DNA of 64,000 bases from Microbacterium sp. (GTDB taxonomy: Bacteria > Actinomycetota > Actinomycetes > Actinomycetales > Microbacteriaceae), in NCBI RefSeq assembly GCF_011620665.1, contig NZ_WOYQ01000021.1, forward strand, positions 20,964 through 84,963, given 5' to 3'. Under the pieces are notes generated by a model, which was not told the DNA's origin, did no database searches, and saw nothing but the letters and a program-made list of their open reading frames with translations. The position numbers were made by a program, and so were the translations under genes. Of the stretch, positions 51,168-60,638 are shown in pieces. How positions within the stretch are numbered: the stretch's first letter is position 1; every line of letters starts with the position of its first letter.

Positions 51168-51440
51168 GTGATCGAGGACATCAAGAAGCGCGCACTGCAC
51201 CGCACCAGCATCTTGGAGGGTCAGGTGAGGGGGCTCGCGAAGATGATCGAAAGCGAGGACTACTGCATGGACATCATCGCGCAGTCGCGTGCGATCCAGA
51301 AGGCCCTCGCGTCCCTCGACAAGCTCCTCATCGAGAACCACCTGCGCACGCATGTCGCACAGATGTTCGCCGACGGCGGTGACGAGCGCGAACAGGCCGT
51401 CGCCGAACTGCTGAAAGCATACGACCTCGAGACCCGCTGA
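51168..51440 (+). CDS. CsoR/RcnR-family metal-sensing repressor
   Basis: 90 residues, all helical, the CsoR/RcnR/FrmR family. The metal fingerprint can be read: C33 in DYCMDI, H58 in ENHLR and H62 in RTHV. Copper CsoR has C-H-C; a His in the third position is the RcnR (Ni/Co) choice, though RcnR also uses a His near its N-terminus and none is seen at that exact place here. The inducer is therefore uncertain. No metal transporter is adjacent. GTG 51168 is fixed by TAGTCT upstream. Confidence 0.85.
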   Translation: MIEDIKKRALHRTSILEGQVRGLAKMIESEDYCMDIIAQSRAIQKALASLDKLLIENHLRTHVAQMFADGGDEREQAVAELLKAYDLETR

Positions 51441-51455
51441 CCTCGAGCCGAGGTC
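51439..51455. terminator. Hairpin between the csoR-like gene and the convergent dehydrogenase
   Basis: GACCTCG-AGC-CGAGGTC, a perfect 7-bp stem with a 3-nt loop starting inside the stop codon. A second CCGAG/CTCGG pair overlaps it. Confidence 0.5.
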
Positions 51456-51485
51456 GTCGGTCTCGGTGGCCTGCCTCCCCTTCCT

Positions 51486-52646
51486 TCAGGAGCTGATCGG
51501 TCCGAGCCAGGCGGTGGCGACGGTGGAGTGCGCCGACTCGGGGTCGGACGGGTGGAACATTCCGGCCAGCACATCGCGGTACAGGCGGCTGAGTTCATTG
51601 TGCGTGAAATACGACGATCCGCCGGCGACGAGCATGGCCTCGTCGACGATCCGCTTCGCCGCGTCGACGGCCCGATGCTTGAGGCCGGAGAGCTTCGCGA
51701 ACCACTGGGCGCCGTGATCGGCCTGCGCGTCGATGTCGCGCGCGAGCGCGTCGATCTGGGGGAGCAGCCCGTCATAGGCGAGAGCCATGCCGGCGATGCG
51801 CCAGCGGATGTCCGGGTCATCGCTGTAGGGCTTGCCCGTCTTCTTCGACGTGCGGCGCTTCGCCGACTCGACCGCGAGATCGAGAGCGCGGCGGGCGACA
51901 CCGGTGTAGACCGACGCGAGCAGCACCTCGAAGACGCTGAAGATCCCGAAGACGAGCGGGTCGGGGTTCGGTCCCGGGGTGACCCGCCGAACGACGCGCT
52001 CCGGCGGGGCGACGGCGCCGTGCAGCTCGGTTGTGCGGGATTGCGTGCCGCGCATCCCCATCGTGTCCCAGTCGTCGCGCGTGCGCACGGCATCCGTCCG
52101 CGGCACGAACGCGTACACGAGCCGCGGCGCGTCGGGATCGGTCGTATCGAGCCCGTGCAAGCCCAGCTGCGTCCACACCGGGCCGAGCGAGGTGAAGATC
52201 TTGGTGCCGGTGAAGCTGTACGAGCCGTCTGGCTGCGGGACGGCATCGGTGTCGCTTCCGAAGAGCACGAGGTCGTTGCCGGCCTCGCTGATCCCGAACC
52301 CGAACACTTCGCCCGCGACGGCTCCCTCCTGCACGAACCGCAGGTCATCGACGCCGCGATCCTGCAGCACTTTCGCCACCCCGGTCCAGATGAGGTGCAT
52401 GTTGATCGCCAAGGCGGTCGCCGGGGCCGCGGATGCGAGTCGCTGCTGCAGGACGGCGGCTTCCGCCAGGCTCAGCCCGCCGCCGCTGAGTGCGGTGGGC
52501 ACGAGGATCGCGAGGTAGCCGGCATCCCTGAGTTCGGCGAGGTCCTCCTCGGGGAATCGGTTGTCGGCATCGACCGCGGCGGCGCGAGTGCGGATGCGCT
52601 CCAGGAGGTCGTCGGGGAGGAGGACGGCGGGGTCGAAGGTGCTCAC
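51486..52646 (-). CDS. Acyl-CoA dehydrogenase-family flavoprotein
   Basis: 386 residues. Three-part ACAD plan: helical N-domain (FPEEDLAELRDAGYLAILVPTALSGGGLSLAEAAVLQQRL), middle beta-domain (GFGISEAGNDL..., SYSFTGTKIFTSLG, TMGMRGTQSRTTELHGA) and helical C-domain ending in GGSSYFTHNELSRLYRDVLAGMFHPSD. The Arg-Asp-rich C-terminus is as in DszC/monooxygenase-type relatives, so a flavin-dependent monooxygenase role is possible. GTG 52646 has CAGGAT 6 nt upstream; the track ORF is in large part another gene's shadow. Confidence 0.87.
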   Translation of the reverse strand: MSTFDPAVLLPDDLLERIRTRAAAVDADNRFPEEDLAELRDAGYLAILVPTALSGGGLSLAEAAVLQQRLASAAPATALAINMHLIWTGVAKVLQDRGVDDLRFVQEGAVAGEVFGFGISEAGNDLVLFGSDTDAVPQPDGSYSFTGTKIFTSLGPVWTQLGLHGLDTTDPDAPRLVYAFVPRTDAVRTRDDWDTMGMRGTQSRTTELHGAVAPPERVVRRVTPGPNPDPLVFGIFSVFEVLLASVYTGVARRALDLAVESAKRRTSKKTGKPYSDDPDIRWRIAGMALAYDGLLPQIDALARDIDAQADHGAQWFAKLSGLKHRAVDAAKRIVDEAMLVAGGSSYFTHNELSRLYRDVLAGMFHPSDPESAHSTVATAWLGPISS

Positions 52647-52652
52647 GCCTCC

Positions 52653-52658
52653 ATCCTG
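52653..52658 (-). promoter_or_regulatory. Leaderless -10 element (CAGGAT)
   Basis: CAGGAT on the minus strand ends 6 nt before GTG 52646. Confidence 0.45.
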
Positions 52659-52705
52659 CCCCCGTGGGAGCTGCGCGAGGCAGGACGAAGAGCCGGGGTG
52701 TCCGC

Positions 52706-53461
52706 TCAGCCGAGCGCTTCCCACAGCTGGCGCAGGGTGTCTTCTGGTTTGTCCCGGTGCGGGGAATGGCCCGCCCCCGCCACGACGGACATCGTGATGA
52801 TCGGGTTGCGGAGCACGTCCTCGGCCAGCGGGCCGCGGAAGATCGAGTAGACCTTCGGGTCGCTCGCGATGATGTGGGTCGGCACTGTCAGCCGTGACGC
52901 CGAGGTGCGCACATCCCACGGTGTGTTCTGAATGCGTGTCTGCTCGACGGCCCAGCGACTGGCCTGCCGGGCCGACAGCGCCTTGAGCTCGATGTCCTGT
53001 GGATGCCAGTCGGGGTGCTCGGCCCGCACGGTGTCCTCGGAGGGATCGGCGAAGGAGCGATCCTGGCTGTTGCGCACGACCTGACGGTCGCGGTCGCCGA
53101 GGTGGATGGCCGGGTCGATCAGCACCAGACGACGCGTCCACGCCGGGACGTCCGCGCTGGCGAGCGTCGCCGCCGCGGCCCCGAGCGAGTGCCCGATCAC
53201 GAGGTCCCACGGGTCGCCGTCGGGCGCACCTGTGTGGGCGACGTCGGCGGCGTAGGCGGCGATCGAGTAGTCGAGCACGCGCGGCGCGAGGCCGTGGCCA
53301 CGGAGGTCGACCGCCTGCGCCTGCCAACCGGCGTCGGCCAGTGCGACGCCGAACCGCCACATGAGGGCGCCGTTCGAGCCCAGCCCGTGGATGAGCAGCG
53401 CGTGCCGCGTCGCATGCGGGGAGCCCCAGGAGAGCGCCGGGAGGGTCACGGGTGCGCGCAT
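52706..53461 (-). CDS. Alpha/beta hydrolase
   Basis: 251 residues. Oxyanion region HALLIHGLGSNGALMWRF, DLRGHGLAPR, nucleophile elbow IGHSLGAAAATL, and the catalytic His in AGAGHSPHRDKPE. An ester, epoxide or lactone substrate is possible; none can be named. ATG 53461 is fixed by TACGCT 6 nt upstream. Confidence 0.87.
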   Translation of the reverse strand: MRAPVTLPALSWGSPHATRHALLIHGLGSNGALMWRFGVALADAGWQAQAVDLRGHGLAPRVLDYSIAAYAADVAHTGAPDGDPWDLVIGHSLGAAAATLASADVPAWTRRLVLIDPAIHLGDRDRQVVRNSQDRSFADPSEDTVRAEHPDWHPQDIELKALSARQASRWAVEQTRIQNTPWDVRTSASRLTVPTHIIASDPKVYSIFRGPLAEDVLRNPIITMSVVAGAGHSPHRDKPEDTLRQLWEALG

Positions 53462-53467
53462 GCATCC

Positions 53468-53473
53468 AGCGTA
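53468..53473 (-). promoter_or_regulatory. Leaderless -10 element (TACGCT)
   Basis: TACGCT on the minus strand ends 6 nt before ATG 53461. Confidence 0.55.
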
Positions 53474-53486
53474 CGAGGCGGAAGGC

Positions 53487-54710
53487 TCAGGTGATGACGT
53501 CCACGGGGGTGGTGTCGGGGATGGGGCTCACGTCGCGGCCGCGCAGGTCGGGGAAGCCGCGGACGAACACCGCCGAGACGATGAGGCCGATGACCGCGAA
53601 GCCGGCGGCCGCCCCATATGCCCCCGCTGGGCCGACGCCGTCGATCAGGAAGCCGGCGATCGCCGAACCCAGGGCGGCACCGATGAGCTGGCCCGTGCCG
53701 ATCCATCCATAGGCCTCGGCGGTGTCGCTGAACTTGACGCTCGCCGAGGTCATCGCGAACATCATCGCCAGAGCCGGCGCGATGCCCACACCGGCGACGA
53801 GCAGGCACGCCGAGACCCACCATCCGGTCGTGTCGGTGATGTCGACGACGGCGAACAGCGTCGCCACGAGACCGACCGAGACCGCGCCGAAGCGTCGGGC
53901 CATGGACCACGGGCTGATCGGGACGTGCCCGAACGCGAGTCCACCGGCGAGGCTCCCGATCGAGAAGACGGCCAGGACCAGACCCGCCTCCAATCCGCCG
54001 TGGCCGAAGGTTGCCACGACGCCCGCTTCCACGGCGGCGCATGCGCCGATCAGGAGGAACCCGGTCACCGTCGCGAGCAGCACGACAGGGCTTTGCAGGA
54101 CCTTCCCGAATGCGCGTCGACTGCGCGGGATGCGCACGCGACCGACCTCGGGCGAGAGGATGAACCACGCGCCGCCGCCGACGAGGATCGCCACGATGAG
54201 CAGAAGTCCCGGAACCGTGCCGGCCTGCGTCGCGACGATCGTGATGACGACGGGCGCGAGGATCCAGATGATCTCCTGCAGACTCGCATCGAGCGAGAAG
54301 AGGGGCGTCAGCTGGTGCGAGTTGACGAGCTTGGGATAGATCGTCCGGACGGCGGATTGCACCGGCGGCGTCGACAGCCCCGCGATCAGGCCGAGGATCA
54401 TGTAGCCGGTGACCTGCATCGGCACGAGCGCGAGGATCGCGATGGCGGCGGCGCAGACGGCGGTCGTGAGGGTCAGCACGCGCCGGATGCCCCAGATGCC
54501 CATCCAGCGGCTCGTCACCGGGCCGCTGGTCGCCTGTCCGATCGATGCCGCCGCCAGCACGATGCCGGCGGCGCCGTAGGAGCCGGTCATCTGCTCGACG
54601 TGCAGCAGGATCGCCAGGCTCGTCATGCCGTTGGGGAATCGCGCCGTCAGCTGCGCCGCGATGATGCGCGCGACGCCCGGCGTGCGCAACAGTTCCCGGT
54701 ATCCCGCCAC
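53487..54710 (-). CDS. MFS transporter
   Basis: 407 residues with 12 predicted helices, split 6+6 by the loop SPEVGRVRIPRSRRAFGKVLQSP. Helices include AAGIVLAAASIGQATSGPVTSRWMG (A-motif region) and VLAVFSIGSLAGGLAFG. Substrate unknown; the pattern fits sugar or drug efflux carriers. GTG 54710 has TAGCGT 6 nt upstream. Confidence 0.88.
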   Translation of the reverse strand: MAGYRELLRTPGVARIIAAQLTARFPNGMTSLAILLHVEQMTGSYGAAGIVLAAASIGQATSGPVTSRWMGIWGIRRVLTLTTAVCAAAIAILALVPMQVTGYMILGLIAGLSTPPVQSAVRTIYPKLVNSHQLTPLFSLDASLQEIIWILAPVVITIVATQAGTVPGLLLIVAILVGGGAWFILSPEVGRVRIPRSRRAFGKVLQSPVVLLATVTGFLLIGACAAVEAGVVATFGHGGLEAGLVLAVFSIGSLAGGLAFGHVPISPWSMARRFGAVSVGLVATLFAVVDITDTTGWWVSACLLVAGVGIAPALAMMFAMTSASVKFSDTAEAYGWIGTGQLIGAALGSAIAGFLIDGVGPAGAYGAAAGFAVIGLIVSAVFVRGFPDLRGRDVSPIPDTTPVDVIT

Positions 54711-54716
54711 CCCTCC

Positions 54717-54722
54717 ACGCTA
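54717..54722 (-). promoter_or_regulatory. Leaderless -10 element (TAGCGT) of the MFS gene
   Basis: TAGCGT on the minus strand ends 6 nt before GTG 54710. Confidence 0.6.
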
Positions 54723-54729
54723 CCGGTGG

Positions 54730-54901
54730 TGTGGATGCCGCCGACACGCCGAAGACAGTTTCCACAGGGGAATCCGTGTCGGTGGCCCGGCGTAGCGTCC
54801 GGTCTGTGGATGAATGCTGGGGTCGCGCGGGAAATGCGCACGATCCAGGGATTTTCCGACTGCTCAGAAAGGACCTCTCCTGTGGATGAAACGGTGGACA
54901 A
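54730..54901. promoter_or_regulatory. Cluster of DnaA-box-like 9-mers upstream of nrdH
   Basis: TGTGGATGA occurs at 54805 and 54881 (8 of 9 against TGTGGATAA). GGTGGACAA at 54893 (8 of 9 against TGTGGACAA) follows 12 bp later. Weaker sites are TGTGGATGC at 54730 and GTTTCCACA at 54758. The whole 54723-55076 stretch (about 350 bp) has no gene I can support and serves as the nrdHIEF control region. Confidence 0.5.
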
Positions 54902-54911
54902 CATGTGTTGT
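54898..54911. promoter_or_regulatory. Palindrome ACAACATGTGTTGT, candidate operator of nrdHIEF
   Basis: ACAACA-TG-TGTTGT is a perfect 6-bp inverted repeat, just upstream of a TTGACA hexamer (54917-54922) and overlapping the last DnaA-like box. NrdR boxes are AT-rich palindromes of similar length, but the match to their consensus is partial. Confidence 0.4.
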
Positions 54912-54966
54912 ACCTGTTGACAGTGGTGCAAAACTACACGGATGTAACTACTACCCCTTGTGGTGC

Positions 54967-54995
54967 TTTCCAATGTCGATACCCATATGTAGTAT
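54967..54995 (+). promoter_or_regulatory. Candidate promoter of nrdHIEF
   Basis: TTTCCA (54967-54972) and TAGTAT (54990-54995) are 17 nt apart, giving a 75-nt leader. An upstream TTGACA at 54917 could serve a second promoter but has a poor -10 partner. Confidence 0.45.
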
Positions 54996-55014
54996 TGGAC
55001 TCCCGGTGGGGGCC

Positions 55015-55029
55015 TGCCGGATACCGGCA
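55015..55029 (+). promoter_or_regulatory. Hairpin in the nrdH leader
   Basis: TGCCGG-ATA-CCGGCA, a perfect 6-bp stem with a 3-nt loop, 47 nt before the nrdH start. Role unknown. Confidence 0.4.
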
Positions 55030-55076
55030 CCTCACGGGCACGACTCGCGGGATGATTTCAGGGGAGAACAGAGAAC

Positions 55077-55310
55077 ATGGCGATCACGGTTTACACGAAG
55101 CCCTCATGCGTGCAGTGCAACGCGACGTACCGCGCGCTCGACTCGAAGGGCATCGAGTACGACGTCCTCGATCTGTCGGAGGATCCGGCTGCGCTCGCGC
55201 ACGTCAAGTCCCTCGGGTACCTTCAGGCGCCCGTCGTCGTCACCGACGAGGGGCACTGGTCGGGCTTCCGCCCCGACAAGATCGACGAACTCGCCAGCCG
55301 TCTGGCCTGA
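55077..55310 (+). CDS. nrdH: Glutaredoxin-like redoxin NrdH
   Basis: 77 residues, thioredoxin fold. The active site CVQC is at 11-14, and the C-terminal part (LQAPVVVTDEGHWSGFRPDKIDEL) has the W-S-G-F-R-P motif of NrdH. It is the electron donor of class Ib ribonucleotide reductase, reduced by thioredoxin reductase. ATG 55077 has GGGGAG 10 nt upstream. First gene of nrdHIEF. Confidence 0.95.
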   Translation: MAITVYTKPSCVQCNATYRALDSKGIEYDVLDLSEDPAALAHVKSLGYLQAPVVVTDEGHWSGFRPDKIDELASRLA

Positions 55311-55337
55311 CCTTCGCTGACTGGCACGGGTGAGGAC

Positions 55338-55769
55338 ATGCTGACAGCCACCGACGCTCCGCTGCTGGTCTACTTCTCGAGCGTTTCGGGCAATACGGCG
55401 CGCTTCGTCGAGAAGCTGGGTCTTCCCGCCGTCCGTATCCCGTTGCTCCCATCCGAACCAGCCGCGGTGGTCGACGAGCCTTACGTGCTCGTCACCCCCA
55501 CCTACGGCGGGGGGCAGGGGCGCGGACAGGAGAAGGGCGCCGTCCCCAAGCAGGTCATCCGCTTCCTCAACGACGAGGGCAACCGGAAGAACCTGCGCGG
55601 AGTCATCTCGGCGGGCAACACCAATTTCGGCGCGGCGTACTGCCTCGCCGGCGACATCATCAGCCGCAAGTGCACCGTGCCGCACTTGTATCGGCTCGAA
55701 CTCTTCGGCACGCCTGACGACGTCGATCGTGTGACCGACGGATTGGAACGATGGTGGAAGCTGCACTGA
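55338..55769 (+). CDS. nrdI: Class Ib ribonucleotide reductase assembly flavodoxin NrdI
   Basis: 143 residues. Flavodoxin-like FMN loop [15 protein letters not shown] near the start, and [18 protein letters not shown] with [16 protein letters not shown] typical of NrdI. It provides the oxidant for assembling the dimanganese-tyrosyl cofactor of NrdF. ATG 55338 follows nrdH by 27 nt; the last 19 nt overlap nrdE. Confidence 0.95.
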   Translation: MLTATDAPLLVYFSSVSGNTARFVEKLGLPAVRIPLLPSEPAAVVDEPYVLVTPTYGGGQGRGQEKGAVPKQVIRFLNDEGNRKNLRGVISAGNTNFGAAYCLAGDIISRKCTVPHLYRLELFGTPDDVDRVTDGLERWWKLH

Positions 55770-57907
55770 CCGAGACGACGTTCAAGACGAACGCGCGCTT
55801 CGAGGGGATGGATTACCACTCCCTCAATGCGATGCTCAACCTCTACGGCGCCGACGGCAAGATCCAGTTCGACGCCGACAAGCGCGCCGCTCGCGAGTAC
55901 TTCCTGCAGCACGTGAACCAGAACACGGTCTTCTTCCACTCGCTCAAGGAGCGGCTGGACTACCTCGTGGAGAAGGAGTACTACGAGGGTGCCGTCCTCG
56001 AGCAGTACCCGTTCGAGTTCATCCAGAGCCTCAGCGACCGCGCCTACGCGGCGAGGTTCCGGTTCGAGACATTCCTCGGTGCGTTCAAGTACTACACGAG
56101 CTACACGCTGAAGACCTTCGACGGAAAGCGTTATCTCGAGCGATTCGAAGATCGTGTCGTGATGACGGCTCTGGGACTCGCCAGCGGTGACCAGCGGCTC
56201 GCCGAGATGCTGGTCGACGAGATCATCTCGGGACGCTTCCAGCCGGCGACGCCGACTTTCCTCAACACCGGAAAGGCCCAGCGCGGAGAACTCGTCTCCT
56301 GCTTCCTCCTGCGCATCGAAGACAACATGGAGTCGATCTCCCGCGGCATCAACTCCGCCCTGCAGCTCAGCAAGCGCGGAGGCGGCGTGGCGCTGCTGCT
56401 GACGAACATTCGCGAATCCGGTGCGCCGATCAAGCAGATCGAGAACCAGTCCTCGGGGATCATCCCCGTCATGAAGCTCCTCGAAGACAGCTTCAGCTAC
56501 GCCAACCAGCTCGGTGCACGCCAGGGCGCGGGCGCGGTGTACCTGAGCGCGCACCACCCCGATATCATGAAGTTCCTCGACACCAAGCGTGAGAACGCCG
56601 ACGAGAAGATCCGCATCAAGACGCTGTCGCTCGGCGTCGTCGTGCCGGACATCACGTTCGAGCTCGCGAAGAACGATGAGGACATGTACCTCTTCTCGCC
56701 CTACGACGTCGAGAAGGTCTACGGTCTGCCGTTCGGCGACATCTCGGTGACCGAGAAGTACCGCGAGATGGTCGATGACGCCCGGATCAAGAAGACGAAG
56801 ATCAACGCCCGCGAATTCTTCCAGACGCTCGCCGAGATCCAGTTCGAGTCCGGCTACCCGTACATCATGTTCGAGGACACCGTGAACAGGGCCAACCCCA
56901 TCAAGGGCCGGATCAACATGTCCAATCTCTGCTCGGAGATCCTCCAGGTCAACACCCCGACGACCTACAACGAGGACCTCTCCTACGCCGACATCGGCAA
57001 GGACATCTCCTGCAACCTGGGATCGATGAACATCGCCCTGGCGATGGACGGCCGCGATCTCGCCGGAACGGTGGAGACCAGCATCCGGGCGCTGACCGCG
57101 GTCAGCGATCAGAGCCACATCCGGTCGGTGCGTTCGATCGAGGACGGCAACGACCGGTCGCACGCGATCGGCCTGGGTCAGATGAACCTGCACGGGTACC
57201 TCGCGCGTGAGCACGTTCACTATGGCTCCGAGGAGGGGCTGGATTTCACGAACATCTACTTCTACACGGTGCTGTTCCACGCGCTGCGCGCGTCGAACAC
57301 CATCGCGATCGAGCGTGGCGCCGCTTTCGACGGTTTCGCCGACTCGACGTACGCGTCGGGGACGTTCTTCGACAAGTACACCGACGCCGCATGGGAGCCG
57401 CAGACCGAGAAGGTCAAGGAGCTGTTCACCGGCATCCACATCCCCACGCAGGACGATTGGCGCGCGCTCAAGGCATCCGTACAGGAACACGGCATCTACA
57501 ACCAGAACCTGCAAGCAGTGCCTCCGACGGGTTCGATCTCGTACATCAACAACTCGACCAGTTCGATCCATCCGATCGCGTCGAAGATCGAGATCCGCAA
57601 GGAAGGCAAGATCGGTCGCGTCTACTACCCGGCCCCCTTCATGACGAACGAGAACCTCGAGTACTACCAGGACGCCTACGAGGTCGGCTACGAGAAGGTC
57701 ATCGACACGTATGCTGCCGCGACGCAGCACGTCGACCAGGGCCTGTCGCTGACGCTGTTCTTCAAGGACACCGCGACCACGCGCGACATCAACAAGGCGC
57801 AGATCTACGCATGGCGCAAGGGCATCAAGACGATCTACTACATCCGCCTGCGGCAGATGGCGCTCGAGGGAACCGACATTTCCGAGTGTGTGAGCTGCAT
57901 GCTCTGA
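55751..57907 (+). CDS. nrdE: Class Ib ribonucleoside-diphosphate reductase alpha subunit NrdE
   Basis: 718 residues, the class Ib length (no ATP-cone). [22 protein letters not shown] holds one active-site Cys; NLCSEI and NLGSMNIA give the 10-stranded barrel loop; the redox tail is ECVSCML at the C-terminus. It reduces NDPs to dNDPs with NrdF's radical and electrons from NrdH. ATG 55751 starts 19 nt inside nrdI, so translation is coupled. Confidence 0.97.
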   Translation: MVEAALTETTFKTNARFEGMDYHSLNAMLNLYGADGKIQFDADKRAAREYFLQHVNQNTVFFHSLKERLDYLVEKEYYEGAVLEQYPFEFIQSLSDRAYAARFRFETFLGAFKYYTSYTLKTFDGKRYLERFEDRVVMTALGLASGDQRLAEMLVDEIISGRFQPATPTFLNTGKAQRGELVSCFLLRIEDNMESISRGINSALQLSKRGGGVALLLTNIRESGAPIKQIENQSSGIIPVMKLLEDSFSYANQLGARQGAGAVYLSAHHPDIMKFLDTKRENADEKIRIKTLSLGVVVPDITFELAKNDEDMYLFSPYDVEKVYGLPFGDISVTEKYREMVDDARIKKTKINAREFFQTLAEIQFESGYPYIMFEDTVNRANPIKGRINMSNLCSEILQVNTPTTYNEDLSYADIGKDISCNLGSMNIALAMDGRDLAGTVETSIRALTAVSDQSHIRSVRSIEDGNDRSHAIGLGQMNLHGYLAREHVHYGSEEGLDFTNIYFYTVLFHALRASNTIAIERGAAFDGFADSTYASGTFFDKYTDAAWEPQTEKVKELFTGIHIPTQDDWRALKASVQEHGIYNQNLQAVPPTGSISYINNSTSSIHPIASKIEIRKEGKIGRVYYPAPFMTNENLEYYQDAYEVGYEKVIDTYAAATQHVDQGLSLTLFFKDTATTRDINKAQIYAWRKGIKTIYYIRLRQMALEGTDISECVSCML

Positions 57908-58933
<1,026 letters not shown>

Positions 58934-58976
58934 GTGATCGGTTTTCTTCCACCGTCCCATGGCACGCTGTCGCAGC

Positions 58977-58994
58977 GGCCGATGAGCGTCGGCC
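58977..58994 (+). terminator. Possible nrdF terminator
   Basis: GGCCGA-TGAGCG-TCGGCC, a perfect 6-bp stem with a 6-nt loop, 43 nt after the nrdF stop. No T-tract. Confidence 0.45.
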
Positions 58995-59046
58995 CGCCGT
59001 GAGAACTCTGCCCTCGGCCTTCGGCCACGGGGTGCCCGGCGCCTTC

Positions 59047-59052
59047 TAGACT
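59047..59052 (+). promoter_or_regulatory. Leaderless -10 element (TAGACT) of the MarR gene
   Basis: TAGACT ends 7 nt before GTG 59060; no ribosome binding site is present. Confidence 0.6.
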
Positions 59053-59059
59053 CTGTCTC

Positions 59060-59485
59060 GTGGCAGAGAATTCCGCATCCGCTGACGCACCGCGCTTCAG
59101 CCCGGTGATCGCGCTGCTCGCGGTCTCGGCGATGTGGGAGGGGCAGCTCTCGGCGGTACTGAAGGATCTCGGCATTTCGACGCGCAAGTTCGCGCTGCTC
59201 GGTCACATCTACGCCGAGCCGGGCATCTCGTTCTCGGAGCTGGCGCGTCGCTCGCACATCACGGTGCAGTCCGCGCACACCGCCGTCCGCGCGCTCGTCG
59301 ACGACGGCCTGGTCGAAGACGCGACATCTCACGCCGGAGCGGCGAGCGACCTCAGTGTGACGCGCCACGGCGAGCGGGTGCTGCGCGATGCTCGCGACCG
59401 GTTGGCGCAATTGGATGGTGCGCTGTCGGAGCACCTGCCCCAGGTTGCGCAGTCACTCGACGGCATCCGTGCGGGGATCGTGTGA
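59060..59485 (+). CDS. MarR-family transcriptional regulator
   Basis: 141 residues. Winged helix-turn-helix: FALLGHIYAEPGISFSELARRSHITVQSAHTAVRALVDDGLVED (about 45-88), then the wing ATSHAGAASDLSVTRHGERVL. N- and C-terminal helices for dimerisation are present. No ligand is known. It is monocistronic; its targets may be itself or a neighbour. Confidence 0.87.
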   Translation: MAENSASADAPRFSPVIALLAVSAMWEGQLSAVLKDLGISTRKFALLGHIYAEPGISFSELARRSHITVQSAHTAVRALVDDGLVEDATSHAGAASDLSVTRHGERVLRDARDRLAQLDGALSEHLPQVAQSLDGIRAGIV

Positions 59486-59522
59486 TCACCCCTCCGGTGC
59501 AGCGACCGTTGAAGATGCGCGG

Positions 59523-60638
59523 TCAGCGACGGGTTGAGACCGTGACCGTGAACTTGGCGTCACGAGCGACCTGGCGGGTGCGGCCGACGCTGCGCTCCAG
59601 CACCGCTCGGTAGCGGAGTGCGGAGTTCCACACGCACCAGAGCTCTCCGCCGGACCGGAGCACACGAGCGGCGTCGGCGAACATGCGCGGTGCGATCTGA
59701 TCGGTGACAGCCGCGCCGCTGTGGAACGGAGGATTGAGTGCGATGAATGACGCCGAGCCGTCGCGGCGTGTGGCGAGTGAATCGTCCCGGCGCACGACGA
59801 CTCGGGACTCGAGCCCGTTGGCGCGCACGGTGGCTGCCGTGGAGGCGATCGCCGCCGCCGACTGATCCACCGCGACGACGTGAGCTTCCGGATGAGCGAG
59901 TCCCAGGTGTGCCGCGACGACGCCCGTGCCGCATGCCAGGTCGATCCAGGGGTCTTCCGCCGTCCCGCCGGGCAGGTTCTCGGGCAGGTGCTGCAGCAGG
60001 AGCCGCGTGCCGATGTCGAGGCGAGCCCCGGCGAAGGCGCCGCCGTACGCGCAGATCGTCAGTCCGTCGACCCTCTGTGCGGCCGGTATCGGATCGCGGC
60101 CGTCGCGCGGCTCGCGCGCGATGAGGACGCGGGATTTCTGCCGGGCGCGCGTGACGTCGATCGTCGAGAAGAACCCGGCCAGCACGTCGTTCATCGTCCG
60201 CGTCATGTGCTTGAGCCGTCCTCCGGCGAAGACGACGACTCCCGGTGCCGCGTGCGCGGCGATGAGCCCCGCGATGTCGTCGAGGGCATCCAATGAGCGC
60301 GGCAACCGCAGGAGCACCACCTCCGCGCCGCGGACGAGCTCGGCGGCGAGCGGCAAGGAGCGGAAGCCGCCGTAGCCGAGATCGGCCGCGTTCGCGGCGA
60401 GTGCACGCTCTGCGGTCAGCGCATCCTGATGCACGCGCACGCCACGCGCGCCGTCGTGCACGGCGGCGAGCGCGAGCGCGCCGTATCCGTCGCCGATCAC
60501 GACCAGGCGCCCTTCGTCTGCAGCCGCGCGAGCGGCGGCCGACTCATCGAGCAGCAGCCGGTCGGCGGCATCGACCGCGACGAGCCCGGGTGCCTCGATA
60601 TCGGGCCGACGGCGCAGCGCGCCGAACGGAAAGCTCAC
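59523..60638 (-). CDS. RsmC/RlmG-like class I SAM-dependent methyltransferase
   Basis: 371 residues with two tandem methyltransferase-like domains. The N-terminal half (RLVVIGDGYGALALAAVHDGARGVRVHQDALTAERALAAN) is a degenerate copy. The C-terminal half carries the SAM motif IDLACGTGVVAAHLG and the N-methylation motif NPPFH. This plan is that of RsmC/RlmG, which make m2G in ribosomal RNA. GTG 60638 overlaps the DUF4921 stop (GTGA); the track ORF is much too long. Confidence 0.88.
   Translation of the reverse strand: MSFPFGALRRRPDIEAPGLVAVDAADRLLLDESAAARAAADEGRLVVIGDGYGALALAAVHDGARGVRVHQDALTAERALAANAADLGYGGFRSLPLAAELVRGAEVVLLRLPRSLDALDDIAGLIAAHAAPGVVVFAGGRLKHMTRTMNDVLAGFFSTIDVTRARQKSRVLIAREPRDGRDPIPAAQRVDGLTICAYGGAFAGARLDIGTRLLLQHLPENLPGGTAEDPWIDLACGTGVVAAHLGLAHPEAHVVAVDQSAAAIASTAATVRANGLESRVVVRRDDSLATRRDGSASFIALNPPFHSGAAVTDQIAPRMFADAARVLRSGGELWCVWNSALRYRAVLERSVGRTRQVARDAKFTVTVSTRR

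Noticed and set aside
55502-57730. 742-residue minus-strand ORF over nrdE
   Set aside because: Antisense shadow of nrdE with Val/Leu/Asp-biased composition and no domain.
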